64,000 nt of DNA from an uncultured Eubacteriales bacterium (GCA_900546615.1 URDJ01000002.1:62001-126000); one strand, 5' to 3'. Counted from the first letter of the stretch, positions 42,224 through 53,719 are shown. Program-made: numbers and translations. The notes: generated by a model from the letters alone, not told the origin.

Positions 42224-42849
42224 AGAGCCTCACCCCCCGTCTCCTTCGTCTCAAGGTCCATGACCATCTGCTCTCCTCGCCCTTTGAGCGCCTCGATAGC
42301 GCCCTGGAGCTTCTCGAGTCCGTCCGTCGAGGCCATGTCCGGTAATTTGGGCAGCTCTGACAGCTCCGAAACGCCCATGACCCTCAAAAACGCCTCAGTA
42401 GTCTTATACAGCGTGGGCCGGCCCGGGGCTTCGAGTCTGCCTGTGGGTTCTATAAGCCCCTTCTCGACCAGAGACGAGACGGTATACGAGCTGTCCACGC
42501 CCCTGACCTCGTCCACATACGCCCTCGTGACCGGCTGAAAATATGCCACCACGGCCAGCGTCTCCAGCGCCGGCGGAGAGAGCTTCGGCGGCGCGCGGTG
42601 TTCTATCACCCGCGCTATCAGCTTTGCGTACTGCGGCGCGGAGCACATCTGCAGGGACTTGTCCAACCGCACGAGCCGGATTCCCCGGCCCCCGCTCTCA
42701 TATTCCTCCGCGAGCCGCTCCGCGCAGTCAAATACCTCCTGTTCCGGCACTCCAAGAACAAGCGATATCCTCGCCGCCGGCACCGGCTCGCCCGATGCAA
42801 ATATCATAGCCTCTACAGCGGCTTTTAATTCCAGTTCGTCCATACTCAT
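42220..42849 (-). CDS. scpB: Segregation and condensation protein B
   Basis: A 209-residue winged-helix protein that dimerises and binds ScpA in the SMC condensin complex. LKAAVEAMIFASGEPV and LSPPALETLAVVAYFQPVTR are diagnostic. The start ATG 42849 overlaps the scpA stop as ATGA; a longer frame upstream is inside scpA. Confidence 0.95.
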   Translation of the reverse strand: MSMDELELKAAVEAMIFASGEPVPAARISLVLGVPEQEVFDCAERLAEEYESGGRGIRLVRLDKSLQMCSAPQYAKLIARVIEHRAPPKLSPPALETLAVVAYFQPVTRAYVDEVRGVDSSYTVSSLVEKGLIEPTGRLEAPGRPTLYKTTEAFLRVMGVSELSELPKLPDMASTDGLEKLQGAIEALKGRGEQMVMDLETKETGGEAL

Positions 42850-43631
42850 TCCTCGATGGCCTCTATGATGCTCTCGGTATCGCCGCCTGTAAAGCTCAAC
42901 ATCAGCTCGCCCTCCTGCTCCGTTATGAGCACGCTGCCCATGGAGCACAGCTCGAGCACCGACAAAAACGTCGCCACGACCTCAGAGCGGCTCCGTCCCA
43001 TGTCATAGAGCGCGCGCAGACTCGTCGGCGCCCTGCCCAGTATTCTCAGTATCTCGCGGCTCTTGTCACGCACGCCGTACACTATGCGTTTCGGCGCCAA
43101 GGCGTTAAGCTCGGGCGGGCCGGGCAGCTTCGCCTCCGAGCGAGAGAACACCGCGTACAGCGCCCGCAAAAGGTCCGCGCCCTCGTGCCGGTAGTCGTAC
43201 ACCTTCGCCGCCGGGGACACCGGCTCCTGCGGCCTCGTCCACAGCAGCATGCCGCGCTCCGACTGCACCGAAAGCTCCGGCAGCACCTGCTTTATAGCCT
43301 CACGCATGTCCTTCGCTCTCAGCTTCTCCAGCGAGGACATGAGCTGCTCCAGTTCCGTGACCTCCTCCTCGACCGCCAGCAGCGTCCGTGTCTTGATATA
43401 CAGCAGGTAGGCCGCCATCTGCACGAATTCGCTGGCTATCTCGAGGTCCATGCGCTCCATCTCCTCGAGATAGGCAAGATACTGGTCAAGTATCTCCGAG
43501 ATGCTTATATCGCGTATCTCTATCTTGTTCTTCTGCAGCAGCATGAGTATGAGACTCAGCGGGCCTTCAAAGTCCTGCACATCGTCCCGGTTCTTTACCA
43601 CGCCCTCAAGGTGGAAGGTCGGGTTTTCCAT
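42846..43631 (-). CDS. scpA: Segregation and condensation protein A
   Basis: A 261-residue kleisin bridging SMC heads. The N-terminus FEGPLSLILMLLQKNKIEIRDI and SEFVQMAAYLLYIKTRTLL are typical, and the winged-helix C-terminus is present. The start ATG 43631 follows AAAGGGGGG. It lies 14 bp after the M50 protease gene. Confidence 0.95.
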   Translation of the reverse strand: MENPTFHLEGVVKNRDDVQDFEGPLSLILMLLQKNKIEIRDISISEILDQYLAYLEEMERMDLEIASEFVQMAAYLLYIKTRTLLAVEEEVTELEQLMSSLEKLRAKDMREAIKQVLPELSVQSERGMLLWTRPQEPVSPAAKVYDYRHEGADLLRALYAVFSRSEAKLPGPPELNALAPKRIVYGVRDKSREILRILGRAPTSLRALYDMGRSRSEVVATFLSVLELCSMGSVLITEQEGELMLSFTGGDTESIIEAIEE

Positions 43632-43645
43632 ATCCCGCCCCCCTT

Positions 43646-44338
43646 TCACTTGAACAGGCGCCCAAGCTCAAAGCCCCACCGCGCCGCAAACGTCAGCTCA
43701 TTCATCAGCCAGTCAGCCGCCCGGCCAAGCGGGTTCAAATCAGTCCGGCTGAGCAGGAATACCGCAACGACGAGGACGATCATGCCGTATCTCTCATAGT
43801 ACATCAGCTTCGCATAAGCCCTGTCCGATACGAACGAGTACAGCACCTTCGAGCCGTCCAGCGGCGGTACGGGTATGATATTGAATATCGCCAGCGCCGT
43901 GCTGAGGTAGGCCGTGATGATCAGCATCTCAGCGACATAATTGCCGACTTTCCCGATTGTCGGTCCCATTCTGAGCAATATGCCGTAAATGAACAGGCAT
44001 ATTATGGCTATCAAAACGTTTGCCGCAGGCCCCGCTGCGGCGCAGATGGCCATGCCTTTCTTCGGGTTTTTGAACTTCCACATGTTCACGGGCACAGGCT
44101 TTGCCCAGCCGAACTTGAATATGACCATCATGGCAAGGCCCATAATATCAATGTGTTTCAGCGGGTTGAGCGTCAACCGTCCCGCCCGCTTTGCCGTATC
44201 GTCCCCGAGCCGGTAGGCCACATAGCCGTGGGCCAGCTCGTGCAGGGTTATGCACACGAGCGCGGGTATTATACTCAGCAGCAGGTCAGTCAGAACGCTC
44301 CAATCCAGCCCGCGCCAGATCTCTTGCAGCACATGCAT
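43646..44338 (-). CDS. Site-2-type (M50) membrane metalloprotease
   Basis: A 230-residue integral membrane zinc protease. HELAH (H33, E34, H37) lies in the first membrane segment, and the second metal motif is PPLDGSK (about 157-163), with GPAANVLIA between. It is a short site-2-protease-family protein without PDZ domain, of the type usually found next to scpA in Clostridia. Its substrate is unknown. The start follows AGGTGAGAG. Confidence 0.9.
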   Translation of the reverse strand: MHVLQEIWRGLDWSVLTDLLLSIIPALVCITLHELAHGYVAYRLGDDTAKRAGRLTLNPLKHIDIMGLAMMVIFKFGWAKPVPVNMWKFKNPKKGMAICAAAGPAANVLIAIICLFIYGILLRMGPTIGKVGNYVAEMLIITAYLSTALAIFNIIPVPPLDGSKVLYSFVSDRAYAKLMYYERYGMIVLVVAVFLLSRTDLNPLGRAADWLMNELTFAARWGFELGRLFK

Positions 44339-44356
44339 AAACTCTCACCTTCGACA

Positions 44357-44385
44357 ATTATAACAACCACTTGCCAAAATTACAA
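44357..44385 (-). promoter_or_regulatory. Sigma-A promoter of the M50-scpAB-ytfJ-dacF operon
   Basis: Minus-strand TTGTAA (44380-44385), 17-base spacer and perfect TATAAT (44357-44362), 19 bp before the start codon. Confidence 0.75.
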
Positions 44386-44387
44386 GA

Positions 44388-44414
44388 GCGGGATGAACGC
44401 TTTGCCCATCCCGC
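44388..44414 (-). terminator. Weak terminator after engB
   Basis: GCGGGATG pairs with CATCCCGC around an 11-base loop, six bases past the engB stop. The following minus-strand sequence (TCTTGTAATTTT) is only partly T-rich and carries the next promoter. Confidence 0.55.
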
Positions 44415-44420
44415 CCGTTA

Positions 44421-45011
44421 TCAGACCTGTTCCAGTATCCTTGACAGCAGCTCCGCTCGGCCCTCGCCCTTCTCGGCCGAGAAGGCCAGAAGCAGCGTAT
44501 CCTCAGCAAGCCCCAGCGCGGCGCGTATCATCGCCAGATTCGCCGCCGCTGCGGTCTTCGAGAGCTTGTCGCACTTGTTCGCTGCGACCACGAACGGACG
44601 GCCCGAGCCTTTGAACCACTCGCACATCGTCATATCGTCCGCCGTCGGCTTGTGCCTTGCGTCCACTATCATCACACCGAGGCTTATCTGCTCCGGCTCG
44701 GCGAAAAAGCTCTCCATGAGCCTCGCCCAGCGGTCGCGCTCCGCCTTCGCCACGGCCGCGTAGCCGTAGCCCGGCAGGTCCACGAACCAGCAGCGGCCGT
44801 CTATCTTGAAATAGTTCACATGCACCGTCTTGCCCGGCTGCGCGCCGACCCTCGCAAAGTTCTTCCGGTTCAGCAGCCGGTTTATCACAGAGGACTTGCC
44901 GACGTTCGACTTGCCCGCGAACACTATCCTCGGCAAACTGTCCCGGATAAACGCCTCGGGGCTCGCCGCAGACTTTACGAACTCAGCCTTATTCAGATTG
45001 AGCTGCGCCAT
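44421..45011 (-). CDS. engB: Ribosome biogenesis GTPase YsxC/EngB
   Basis: A 196-residue GTPase needed for 50S assembly. G1 is GKSNVGKSS (33-41), G3 DLPGYGYA, G4 NKCD. The start is one base after the lon stop, as in Bacillus, where lon and ysxC also adjoin. Confidence 0.95.
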   Translation of the reverse strand: MAQLNLNKAEFVKSAASPEAFIRDSLPRIVFAGKSNVGKSSVINRLLNRKNFARVGAQPGKTVHVNYFKIDGRCWFVDLPGYGYAAVAKAERDRWARLMESFFAEPEQISLGVMIVDARHKPTADDMTMCEWFKGSGRPFVVAANKCDKLSKTAAAANLAMIRAALGLAEDTLLLAFSAEKGEGRAELLSRILEQV

Positions 45012-45012
45012 C

Positions 45013-47445
45013 TCACTGCCCTATCCTTGCCGCATTCTCCCCCGCCGCTACTGGCGGAGGCGGGGTCTGGGCTGAAGCCAGCTCCGGCGCTTCATCTTCT
45101 TCCGGCTCCACCGCCCTGCGGTTTAGCGCGATATCCAGTATCGAGTCCACGTGGTCAGCCGTGACAAACTTCAGCCTTGCGCGCACGTCCTGATCTATCT
45201 CGTCGAGGTCCGGCTCGTTCTCCGCCGGTATTATCACCGTCGAGACGCCCGCCCTCAACGCGGCCATGGTCTTTTCCTTCAGCCCACCGATGGGCAGGAT
45301 GCGGCCTCTGAGCGTTATCTCGCCCGTCATGGCCAGGTCGCGCCGCACGGGGATGCCTGTCAGGGCCGAGATGACGCCGATGCAGATGGTGATGCCCGCC
45401 GATGGGCCGTCCTTCGGCACTGCGCCCTCCGGGAAGTGAATGTGGATATCCCGCTTCCTGTGGAACTCCGGGTCGATGCCCAGCTTATCCGCGCGGCTTC
45501 TGATATAGGTTATCGCCGCCTTGCAGCTCTCCTTCATGACGTTGCCGAGGTTGCCCGTCAGCTCGAGCTGGCCGTTGCCCTCGACCACGCCGACCTCCAC
45601 GTCCAGCACCTCGCCGCCGACCGCAGTCCAGGCGAGTCCGCGCACGAGGCCGACCTCGTCGCGCGGGTACACTGCGTCCGGCTTATACTTCGCCGGTCCG
45701 AGCAGCGGCTCGAGCTTCCCGGCCCGCACCGTCAGCGACTTATACTCGCCCTTCGCTATGCCTGTGGCACATTTCCGGCACACCGCCGCAAGCTCGCGCT
45801 CAAGTATACGGACGCCCGACTCTCGCGTATAGTAAGAGATGATCTCCCTTATCGCGTCGTCGCTCACCTTGAGCGTCACGCCCGTCAGCCCGTGCTTCTT
45901 CCGCTGTTTGGGCAGCAGGTGGCGTCTGGCAATCTGCAGCTTTTCCTCGTCCGTGTAACTCGTCAGCTCGATGACGTCCATCCTGTCTAGCAACGGGCGC
46001 GGAATGGTATCCGTCGTGTTCGCCGTGGTTATGAAGAACACATCGGAGAGGTCCACGGGCACCTCCATGTAGTTATCGCGGAACCGGCAGTTCTGTTCTG
46101 CGTCCAGCGCCTCCAAAAGCGCCGCCGAGGGGTCGCCGCGGTAGTCCGAGCCGAGCTTATCTATCTCGTCGAGCACCATCACCGGGTTCATGCTCCCGGC
46201 CTGTATGAGGCCCGACACCAGCCTGCCCGGCATGGAGCCTATATAGGTCTTCCTGTGACCGCGTATCTCCGCCTCGTCGTGCACGCCTCCGAGCGCGACC
46301 CTCGAGAGTTTGCGGTTCGTTGCCCGGGCGATACTCATGGCTATACTTGTCTTGCCCGTGCCCGGAGGGCCCACGAGGCAGAGCACGCCGCCCTTCACGT
46401 CCGGTGCGAGTTTTCTGACCGACAGGAACTCTATGACACGTTCCTTCACCTTTGTCAGACCAAAGTGGTCTTCATCCAGCATCTTCTGCGCCCGGGCGAT
46501 ATCCAGCGTCTCGCGTGTCCTGGTGTTCCACGGCACCTCAAGGCAAGTGTCAAGGTAGCTTCGTATCACGCTGCCCTCCGCCGAGCCGAAGCTCTGCCGC
46601 GACAGCCTCGTGACCTCCTTCAGGAGCTTTTCCTCTGTCTCCTGCTCCAGATGCAGGGCCTTTATCTTCTCCCTGTACTCATCCAGCTCCTGCGGCGCGT
46701 CGTCCTCGCCCAGCTCGGACTGGATTATCTTCATCTGCTCGCGCAGGTAATACTCCCGCTGATTGCGGTTCATCTGCTCCTGCGTGCTCTCGTTCAAATC
46801 GCGCTCGATGCTCAACAGGGTCAGTTCCCTCGTGAGCATGCGGCAGAGCGAAGCCAGCCGTCTCGAAGGCCGCAGCTCCTCGAGCAGCTTCTGCTTTTCT
46901 TCCGGCTTGAGGTAGATGTTCTGCGCGATGAAATCCGCTACGTAGGCCGCGTCAGTATTCGCCATGATGTTGATGACCGACTCCGGCGCGATATTGCCCG
47001 ATATCTGCGCGTACTCGCTGAACAGCGCCGTGCATCTGCGGCAGAGCGCCTCGGTCTTTACCGTCGGCTTCTCCTCTGCGTCCGGCATCGGCTCTATCTC
47101 GCCGAACAGGCTCGGCGAGTCCATCGTCAGTGCGTCGAGTCTGCCCCTCGCGAGACCCTCGACCATGATGCGCACTGTCTTCGACCCCGGCTGCCTCAGC
47201 AGCTGGCGCACCCGACAGACCGTGCCCACACGGTATATGTCGTCCAAAAACGGCACGTCCTTGGATATCTCCTTCTGTGCCGCAAGGAATATTATCTGGT
47301 CTGCGTTCATCGCAAGGTTCAGCGCCGCCGCCGACATCGGCCGCTCGACGTCGAAGTTCAGCAGCATCCCCGGGAACACGGACAGTCCGCGCAAAGCCAT
47401 GACCGGCATGCTCCGCCTTGATGTAAACTCAAATCTTTCGCTCAT
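45013..47445 (-). CDS. lon: ATP-dependent protease Lon
   Basis: A cytoplasmic AAA+ protease of 810 residues. An N-terminal LON domain (about 10-205) and helical region are followed by Walker [10 protein letters not shown] (about 358-366). The protease domain has the catalytic Ser in KDGPSAG (about 681) and Lys about 43 residues later. The C-terminal 35 residues (rich in Pro, Ala, Glu) are a variable tail. It follows clpX; no CIRCE or CtsR site was seen in the 77-bp gap. Confidence 0.96.
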   Translation of the reverse strand: MSERFEFTSRRSMPVMALRGLSVFPGMLLNFDVERPMSAAALNLAMNADQIIFLAAQKEISKDVPFLDDIYRVGTVCRVRQLLRQPGSKTVRIMVEGLARGRLDALTMDSPSLFGEIEPMPDAEEKPTVKTEALCRRCTALFSEYAQISGNIAPESVINIMANTDAAYVADFIAQNIYLKPEEKQKLLEELRPSRRLASLCRMLTRELTLLSIERDLNESTQEQMNRNQREYYLREQMKIIQSELGEDDAPQELDEYREKIKALHLEQETEEKLLKEVTRLSRQSFGSAEGSVIRSYLDTCLEVPWNTRTRETLDIARAQKMLDEDHFGLTKVKERVIEFLSVRKLAPDVKGGVLCLVGPPGTGKTSIAMSIARATNRKLSRVALGGVHDEAEIRGHRKTYIGSMPGRLVSGLIQAGSMNPVMVLDEIDKLGSDYRGDPSAALLEALDAEQNCRFRDNYMEVPVDLSDVFFITTANTTDTIPRPLLDRMDVIELTSYTDEEKLQIARRHLLPKQRKKHGLTGVTLKVSDDAIREIISYYTRESGVRILERELAAVCRKCATGIAKGEYKSLTVRAGKLEPLLGPAKYKPDAVYPRDEVGLVRGLAWTAVGGEVLDVEVGVVEGNGQLELTGNLGNVMKESCKAAITYIRSRADKLGIDPEFHRKRDIHIHFPEGAVPKDGPSAGITICIGVISALTGIPVRRDLAMTGEITLRGRILPIGGLKEKTMAALRAGVSTVIIPAENEPDLDEIDQDVRARLKFVTADHVDSILDIALNRRAVEPEEDEAPELASAQTPPPPVAAGENAARIGQ

Positions 47446-47522
47446 TCAAACACTCCTTCCCCGGAGTAAATATACCCGTAAGGGAGACGAAGTTTTCCTC
47501 CGTCCCCCCGGTTTTGTCTCTA

Positions 47523-48797
<1,275 letters not shown>

Positions 48798-48819
48798 ATC
48801 GCACCTGCCTTGAGGTACC

Positions 48820-49401
48820 TTACCTCTTATAGATCACCTTGTCGATAAGCCCGTAGGCCAGAGCCTCCTCAGCCGGCATGAAGTTGTCGCGCTCTGTATC
48901 GATAGCGACCTGCTCTATGCTCTTGCCCGTGCACTCGGAGAGGATCTTATTCAGCTTCTCCCTCGTCCTGAGCATCCACTCTGCCTGTATCTTGATATCC
49001 GACGCCTGGCCCTTCGCACCGCCGGAGGGCTGGTGAATCATGATCTCCGCGTTCGGCAGAGCCAGTCTCTTGCCCTTCGTGCCCGCTGCCAGCAGCAGAG
49101 CGCCCATCGACGCTGCCATGCCCACGCAGATGGTCGACACGTCGCATTTTATATACTGCATAGTGTCGTATATCGCCATGCCGTCCGTCACCGAACCGCC
49201 GGGGCTGTTTATATAGAACTGGATGTCCTTTTCCGGGTCCTGCGCCTCAAGGTACAGCAGCTGCGCCACTACGAGGCTCGCCGTTGTCGCGTTGACCTCC
49301 TCGCCCAGCATCACGATCCTGTCGTTCAGCAGCCTTGAAAAAATATCGTACGACCGCTCTCCCCTGGAGGTCTGTTCGACTACATACGGTACCAAACTCA
49401 T
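48820..49401 (-). CDS. clpP: ClpP protease subunit
   Basis: A 193-residue serine protease that forms the tetradecameric chamber. The catalytic triad is visible: S98 in [10 protein letters not shown]123 in IMIHQPSGG, and the Asp near 172 in DTERDNFM. The start follows AGGAGAG. It is between tig and clpX, the usual order. Confidence 0.97.
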   Translation of the reverse strand: MSLVPYVVEQTSRGERSYDIFSRLLNDRIVMLGEEVNATTASLVVAQLLYLEAQDPEKDIQFYINSPGGSVTDGMAIYDTMQYIKCDVSTICVGMAASMGALLLAAGTKGKRLALPNAEIMIHQPSGGAKGQASDIKIQAEWMLRTREKLNKILSECTGKSIEQVAIDTERDNFMPAEEALAYGLIDKVIYKR

Positions 49402-49464
49402 TACTTAACTCTCCTTTCGCGTGTTACCTTGTTTCCAAGAGAGCATAACCGCATTTATCTGCGA

Positions 49465-50787
49465 TTAGTCCTTATTCTCAGCCTCAGCCTCGGTATCCTT
49501 CGCCTTCGGCTCAGTCTTCACCGCGCTCGAGTAGATGGCGTCCGCCGCCTTCCTGCGGGAGATGTCCTGCATCATGAGCGCCTCGTCTATCATGCCCTTG
49601 ACCTTCTCGGCGTTCTCGCCGTAGTCTTCCTCAAGCTTCTTATAGAACTCGGCCTTGTCGTCCTCGGTCGCCTCGAGGCCCTCAGCCTTCACGATCGCGT
49701 CGAGCAGCAGGTCCGCCTGCACCTGACGGGTCGCTGCCGGGCGCATCATCTGGCTGAAGCTCTCATCCGTCATGCCGAGGCCCTTTATCAGATCCTCACG
49801 GCTCACGCTCCCGCGCAGGCCCATGCTGTCCGCATAATTCCTCAAGAACTCGTCGGTCTTCTCGGCTATCATGGACTCAGGGACCTCAACGGTCATGTTG
49901 TCCAGCGCCTGATTCATCAGCAGGCTCTTGAAATCGCTCTCGGCAGCCTCAGTGCGCTTTTCAAGCATGTTCTTCCTCAGATCGGCCTTGTACTCCTCGA
50001 GCGTATCAAATTCGGACACGTCCTTGGCAAACTCATCATCCAGCTCGGGCAGCTGCGGCTCGCGCACGGCGTTCACCTTGACCTTGAACACCGCCGCCTT
50101 GCCGGCCAGCTTCTCGTCATACTGCTCCGGGAAGGTCACGTTGACCTCGCCCTCGGCGCCGATCTCCATGCCCACCAGCTGGTCCTCAAAGCCCGGGATG
50201 AATGCGCCGGAGCCGACCTCGAGCGTATAGTTGTCCGCCTTGCCGCCCTCAAAGGCCACGCCGTCAACAAAACCCTCGAAGTCGAGGTCTATCGTGTCAC
50301 CCTGCTGCACGGGACGCTCCACGTCCACAAACCTGGCGTTGCGCTTCTGCACGGCCTTCAGCTCGGTCTCGACCTCCTCGTCCGTAACGCTCGGCTCATG
50401 GTACTCGGCCTCGAGGCCCTTGTACTGGCCCAGAGTCACTACCGGATACAGTTCGGTCATGAAGGTCACCGTCAGGACCTTGTTGTCATCCACGTTATAG
50501 TCGGCGACGGAGGGAGTACCGATATTGTCAAGCTCCGCCTCTTTCACGCCGAACTCGAAAGCCTCCGGCGCGATGATCTGCACGGCCTCGTCGTGGAACA
50601 CGTCCGCGCCGTACATGCCCTCGACGACGACACGCGGAGCCTTGCCCTTGCGGAAACCAGCGACGTATATGCTGCCCTTCAGGCGCTTATATGCGCTGTT
50701 CACTGCCTTCTCGAAGCTCTCAGCGTCGACCTCGACCTGGAACATGGCGGTGTTGTTCTCTTTTTTCTCTACGTTCTTGACAATCAT
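49465..50787 (-). CDS. tig: Trigger factor
   Basis: A 440-residue ribosome-bound chaperone with prolyl isomerase activity. The ribosome-binding signature GFRKGKAPR lies near residue 44. The central PPIase domain has QQGDTIDLDFEGFVDG (about 155-170). The helical C-terminal domain carries an acidic tail. The start ATG 50787 follows AGGAGG; a longer frame reaches into the promoter. It heads tig-clpP-clpX-lon-engB. Confidence 0.96.
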   Translation of the reverse strand: MIVKNVEKKENNTAMFQVEVDAESFEKAVNSAYKRLKGSIYVAGFRKGKAPRVVVEGMYGADVFHDEAVQIIAPEAFEFGVKEAELDNIGTPSVADYNVDDNKVLTVTFMTELYPVVTLGQYKGLEAEYHEPSVTDEEVETELKAVQKRNARFVDVERPVQQGDTIDLDFEGFVDGVAFEGGKADNYTLEVGSGAFIPGFEDQLVGMEIGAEGEVNVTFPEQYDEKLAGKAAVFKVKVNAVREPQLPELDDEFAKDVSEFDTLEEYKADLRKNMLEKRTEAAESDFKSLLMNQALDNMTVEVPESMIAEKTDEFLRNYADSMGLRGSVSREDLIKGLGMTDESFSQMMRPAATRQVQADLLLDAIVKAEGLEATEDDKAEFYKKLEEDYGENAEKVKGMIDEALMMQDISRRKAADAIYSSAVKTEPKAKDTEAEAENKD

Positions 50788-50849
50788 GGGATCTGATCCT
50801 CCTACGCATTTATCGCTGAAATTTTTCCTCAAAAAATCATAGCTAGAGC

Positions 50850-50878
50850 ATTATAGCAGATTGTTTTCCCAAAAGCAA
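50850..50878 (-). promoter_or_regulatory. Sigma-A promoter of tig
   Basis: Minus-strand TTGCTT (50873-50878), 17-base spacer and perfect TATAAT (50850-50855), with a 60-base leader to the start codon. Confidence 0.75.
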
Positions 50879-50881
50879 TCA

Positions 50882-51580
50882 CTATCTGGAATTATCACGC
50901 ACCAAAAACGGCCGAAATCTCAGCCAGTCCGCCGAAACAAGCCTGAACTGGACCCCGTTCTTCATGCTCTGGAAGGCCATGGGGCAGCCAGCGCCGTGGA
51001 TATGGCCGTAGTAGCACTCGCGCACTCCGTATCGCCCCAGCAGCTCTATCAGCTCAGGGCACTCGTACGCCGCATACTTGGGTGGGTAGTGGAGGAAGGC
51101 TATCTTCTCCCTGTCCCCGGCACATTTGAGCGAGGTCTCAAGCCTGCCCAGCTCGCGGAGCATGATCTTTTTATCGTGCTCGCCGCCGCGCTCCTCCTCG
51201 TAGAACCAGCCGCGGGTGCCGCAGAGCGCTGTGTCGCCGTAGAAGCGGCAGTTGTTGTTTAGTATCTCTATCGTGGTTATATCGTTTTCCTCAAAAAAAC
51301 GCTCGGCCTTCGTCGCCGTGGACCACCAGTAGTCGTGGTTGCCCTTGAGTATGACCTTGCGTCCCGGCAGACGGTCGATGAACAGGAAATCCTCCCTGGC
51401 CGCCTCGAGCGACATGCCCCAGCTCAGGTCCCCGCAGAGCACCGTCACATCCTCGTCCGTAAGGTCCGAGAAGCCCTCTTTCAGTTTTTCGACGTAGTTT
51501 ATCCACCTGCCACCGAACACGTCCATCGGCTTGTCGCCGCCCAGTGACAGGTGCAGATCGCCTATCGCGTAGAGCGCCAA
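50882..51580 (-). CDS. Metallophosphoesterase (calcineurin-like)
   Basis: A 232-residue cytoplasmic phosphoesterase with the dimetal motifs in order: AIGDLHLS (D7/H9 region), LCGDLSWGM, GNHDYWW, LHYPPKY and YGHIHG. Its substrate is unknown; it lacks a signal peptide. The start is TTG 51580, seven bases after GGAGG, because it opens the conserved ALYAIGDLHL strand. An ATG eight codons upstream is the alternative. Confidence 0.88.
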   Translation of the reverse strand: MALYAIGDLHLSLGGDKPMDVFGGRWINYVEKLKEGFSDLTDEDVTVLCGDLSWGMSLEAAREDFLFIDRLPGRKVILKGNHDYWWSTATKAERFFEENDITTIEILNNNCRFYGDTALCGTRGWFYEEERGGEHDKKIMLRELGRLETSLKCAGDREKIAFLHYPPKYAAYECPELIELLGRYGVRECYYGHIHGAGCPMAFQSMKNGVQFRLVSADWLRFRPFLVRDNSR

Positions 51581-51664
51581 GTGCGCACCTCCGTATAGTT
51601 TCATCTCTCCGGCAAATACTAGTCTCGGCATGAGACCCAAACTAATTTGCGGAGGTCATTTCAA

Positions 51665-51832
51665 ATGAACGAGACCAAAAAGAACCCCAGCATCGGCTGC
51701 GACGCCGAAAACTGTCTCTACAACGAGCAGGGCCACAGCTGCACCGCCGCCCACATCAAGGTCGACGGCAAGCGCGCACAGTGCACCGGCGAGACCAGCT
51801 GCACCACCTTCAAGCAGAAGCACTGCTGCTGA
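51665..51832 (+). CDS. DUF1540 small cysteine-rich protein
   Basis: A 55-residue protein with seven cysteines; the pattern CxxxxCxYN...CxAxxIxV...TxCxxF defines DUF1540, which is frequent in spore-forming Firmicutes and has unknown function. It may bind metal. The start ATG 51665 follows GGAGG. It is one of few plus-strand genes here, divergent from the phosphoesterase and convergent with thrC. Confidence 0.9.
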   Translation: MNETKKNPSIGCDAENCLYNEQGHSCTAAHIKVDGKRAQCTGETSCTTFKQKHCC

Positions 51833-51838
51833 CGGTCC

Positions 51839-51865
51839 AAAAGGGGCGGCTGACGCGCCCCTTTT
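51839..51865. terminator. Bidirectional terminator between DUF1540 and thrC
   Basis: A perfect 10-bp stem (AAAAGGGGCG with CGCCCCTTTT) and seven-base loop has T-runs on both strands, placed between converging genes. Confidence 0.92.
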
Positions 51866-51872
51866 ATACATA

Positions 51873-53354
51873 TCAGCCCAGGAAATCCTCTACCACCTTT
51901 TTCTGCTCCGCAGGCGCTACGCAGGCGTCAAACCTTACGTTTTTCCCCGCAAGCCCGGACAGCGGGGCGGGCGCCGTGGTGCCCGTGGCCTTCTCCAACC
52001 TGCCTATAAGCTCGGTGCCCGGGGCGTCCGTCTGCTCGCCGAGCGCACGCAGCACGCTGTCGCAGAACTTATATGGGCTAGCCGTCGATACAACGATGGC
52101 GGGCGTCTTGTCGCCCGTGCGCGCCCTGTAATCCCCCAGCACCCTCGAGGCGACCGCCGTGTGCGTGTCGATGAGGTAACCGTGCTCTCTCCATACGCGC
52201 GCTATCTCCTCCGCCGTGCCCGCGTCGTCGCAGTATCCGGCCTCGAAGTCGCGCCTTATGAGCGTCTTAAGCTCCTGTCCCACATCGTAGCGGCCTTCCT
52301 CCGAGAGCTGCTTCATCCAGCCCGCGACGCGCTCCGGGTCTTTCGACAGGAAGTACAGCAAACGCTCGAGATTGCTCGATACCAGTATATCCATCGAGGG
52401 CGACGTGGTCAGGTGGAAGGGCCTTCTCCTGTCATACACGCCCGTTTCAATGAAATCCGTCAGCACGTTGTTCGCGTTCGAGGCGCAGATAAATCTCGTG
52501 ACGGGCAGCCCCATCTCCTTTGCCATCCAGCCGGCGAGGATGTTGCCGAAGTTGCCCGTCGGCACACAGAAATTTACCGGCTCGCCGCATTTTATCCGTC
52601 CCGAGTTCACTACATCGCAGTAGGCGGAAAAATAGTACACTATCTGCGGCAGAAGCCTGCCCCAGTTTATCGAGTTCGCCGAAGACAGGAACCAGCCCTT
52701 CTCCGAGAGTCTTTCAGCAAGCTCCCTGTCTCCGAAAATACGCTTCACGCCGGTCTGCGCGTCGTCGAAGTTGCCCTCGACCGCGCACACGCCGACGTTA
52801 TTGCCCGTCTGCGTGACCATCTGCAGCTTCTGAACGTCCGAGACGCCGTCGCGCGGGTAGAACACGAGTATCTTCGTGCCCGGCACGTCGGCGAAACCCT
52901 CCAGCGCGGCCTTGCCAGTGTCGCCCGAGGTGGCGACGAGGATGCAGACCCCACGCTGCTCCCCGCACTTTTTGAGCGAGGTGGTCAACAGGTGCGGCAG
53001 CATCTGCAGAGCCATGTCCTTGAAGGCCGAGGTCGGTCCGTGCCACAGCTCAAGGTAGCTCGTTAGCCCGTCAGTGGAGCGCACGGGCGCGATGGCCGCA
53101 GTGTCGAAGTTCGCGCCGTAGGACGAGGCCACGAGTATGTCCAGCTCCTGCGGGGAATACTCCGGCAGGTAAATCTTCAGTATACGCTTCGCCCGCTCGC
53201 CGTAGCCGAGCGGCAGCAGCTCCGCGAGCGTCTTCCCGTCCAGCGGAGGCAGAGTGTCCGGCACGAACAGTCCACCGTCCGGCGCAAGCCCCATTGCTAT
53301 GGCCTCAGACGCCGAAATGTGCAGTCCCGTGCTCCTTGTGCTGTTGTATTCCAT
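51873..53354 (-). CDS. thrC: Threonine synthase
   Basis: A 493-residue PLP enzyme making threonine from O-phosphohomoserine. The PLP lysine is in TSAFKDMALQML (about residue 112). GDTGKAALEGF and PTGNFGNILAGW are conserved. The length and N-terminus (YNSTRS) mark the long type II threonine synthase. The start follows AGGAGGCGG. No T-box leader was seen. Confidence 0.95.
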   Translation of the reverse strand: MEYNSTRSTGLHISASEAIAMGLAPDGGLFVPDTLPPLDGKTLAELLPLGYGERAKRILKIYLPEYSPQELDILVASSYGANFDTAAIAPVRSTDGLTSYLELWHGPTSAFKDMALQMLPHLLTTSLKKCGEQRGVCILVATSGDTGKAALEGFADVPGTKILVFYPRDGVSDVQKLQMVTQTGNNVGVCAVEGNFDDAQTGVKRIFGDRELAERLSEKGWFLSSANSINWGRLLPQIVYYFSAYCDVVNSGRIKCGEPVNFCVPTGNFGNILAGWMAKEMGLPVTRFICASNANNVLTDFIETGVYDRRRPFHLTTSPSMDILVSSNLERLLYFLSKDPERVAGWMKQLSEEGRYDVGQELKTLIRRDFEAGYCDDAGTAEEIARVWREHGYLIDTHTAVASRVLGDYRARTGDKTPAIVVSTASPYKFCDSVLRALGEQTDAPGTELIGRLEKATGTTAPAPLSGLAGKNVRFDACVAPAEQKKVVEDFLG

Positions 53355-53365
53355 TTTGCCGCCTC

Positions 53366-53719
53366 CTATTCAAATGCGTTTTCGATGTGATTTATTATGT
53401 GCTCCCGGCCGCCGGTATAGATCTCTATGACGTCGAACCTCGGCTGAAGCTCCGTTTTGCTCGTCATCATCCAGTGCTCGGCCGCACGCCGCAGCTTAGC
53501 CTGCTTAGAGCGCGTTACGAACTCCCGCGCCTCGGCGTACTTCGGGCTGTCCCTAAGCTTCACCTCAACGATAGCGGCAAAGCCGTCCTTTTCGGCGATG
53601 ACGTCTATCTCCCCCACGCGGCAGGAGTAGTTGAGGCCGATTATCCTGTAGCCTTTTTCCTCGAGGTAGCGCGCAGCCTCCGCCTCTCCCTCGCGGCCGA
53701 TGAGCTTTTTATCGTACAT
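53366..53719 (-). CDS. YraN family (UPF0102) nuclease-like protein
   Basis: A 117-residue protein with a restriction-endonuclease-like fold. The family core GREGEAEAARYLEEKGY, VGEIDVIAEKDG and FVEVK-like (IVEVKLRD) residues are present. Function is not well established; DNA processing has been proposed. Its start overlaps the rnhB stop as ATGA, the standard rnhB-yraN pairing. Confidence 0.93.
   Translation of the reverse strand: MYDKKLIGREGEAEAARYLEEKGYRIIGLNYSCRVGEIDVIAEKDGFAAIVEVKLRDSPKYAEAREFVTRSKQAKLRRAAEHWMMTSKTELQPRFDVIEIYTGGREHIINHIENAFE

Noticed and set aside
44388..44414. Attachment site or integration scar near engB
   Set aside because: The repeat is a small hairpin fitting a terminator; there is no integrase and no direct repeat.
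47446..47522. CIRCE or CtsR operator upstream of lon, or upstream of clpP/tig
   Set aside because: No TTAGCACTC dyad or GGTCAAA tandem heptads were found in the gaps of the tig-clpP-clpX-lon cluster.
53355..53365. T-box or threonine leader before thrC
   Set aside because: The gap to yraN is only 11 bp and the next gene is cotranscribed; no room for a leader.
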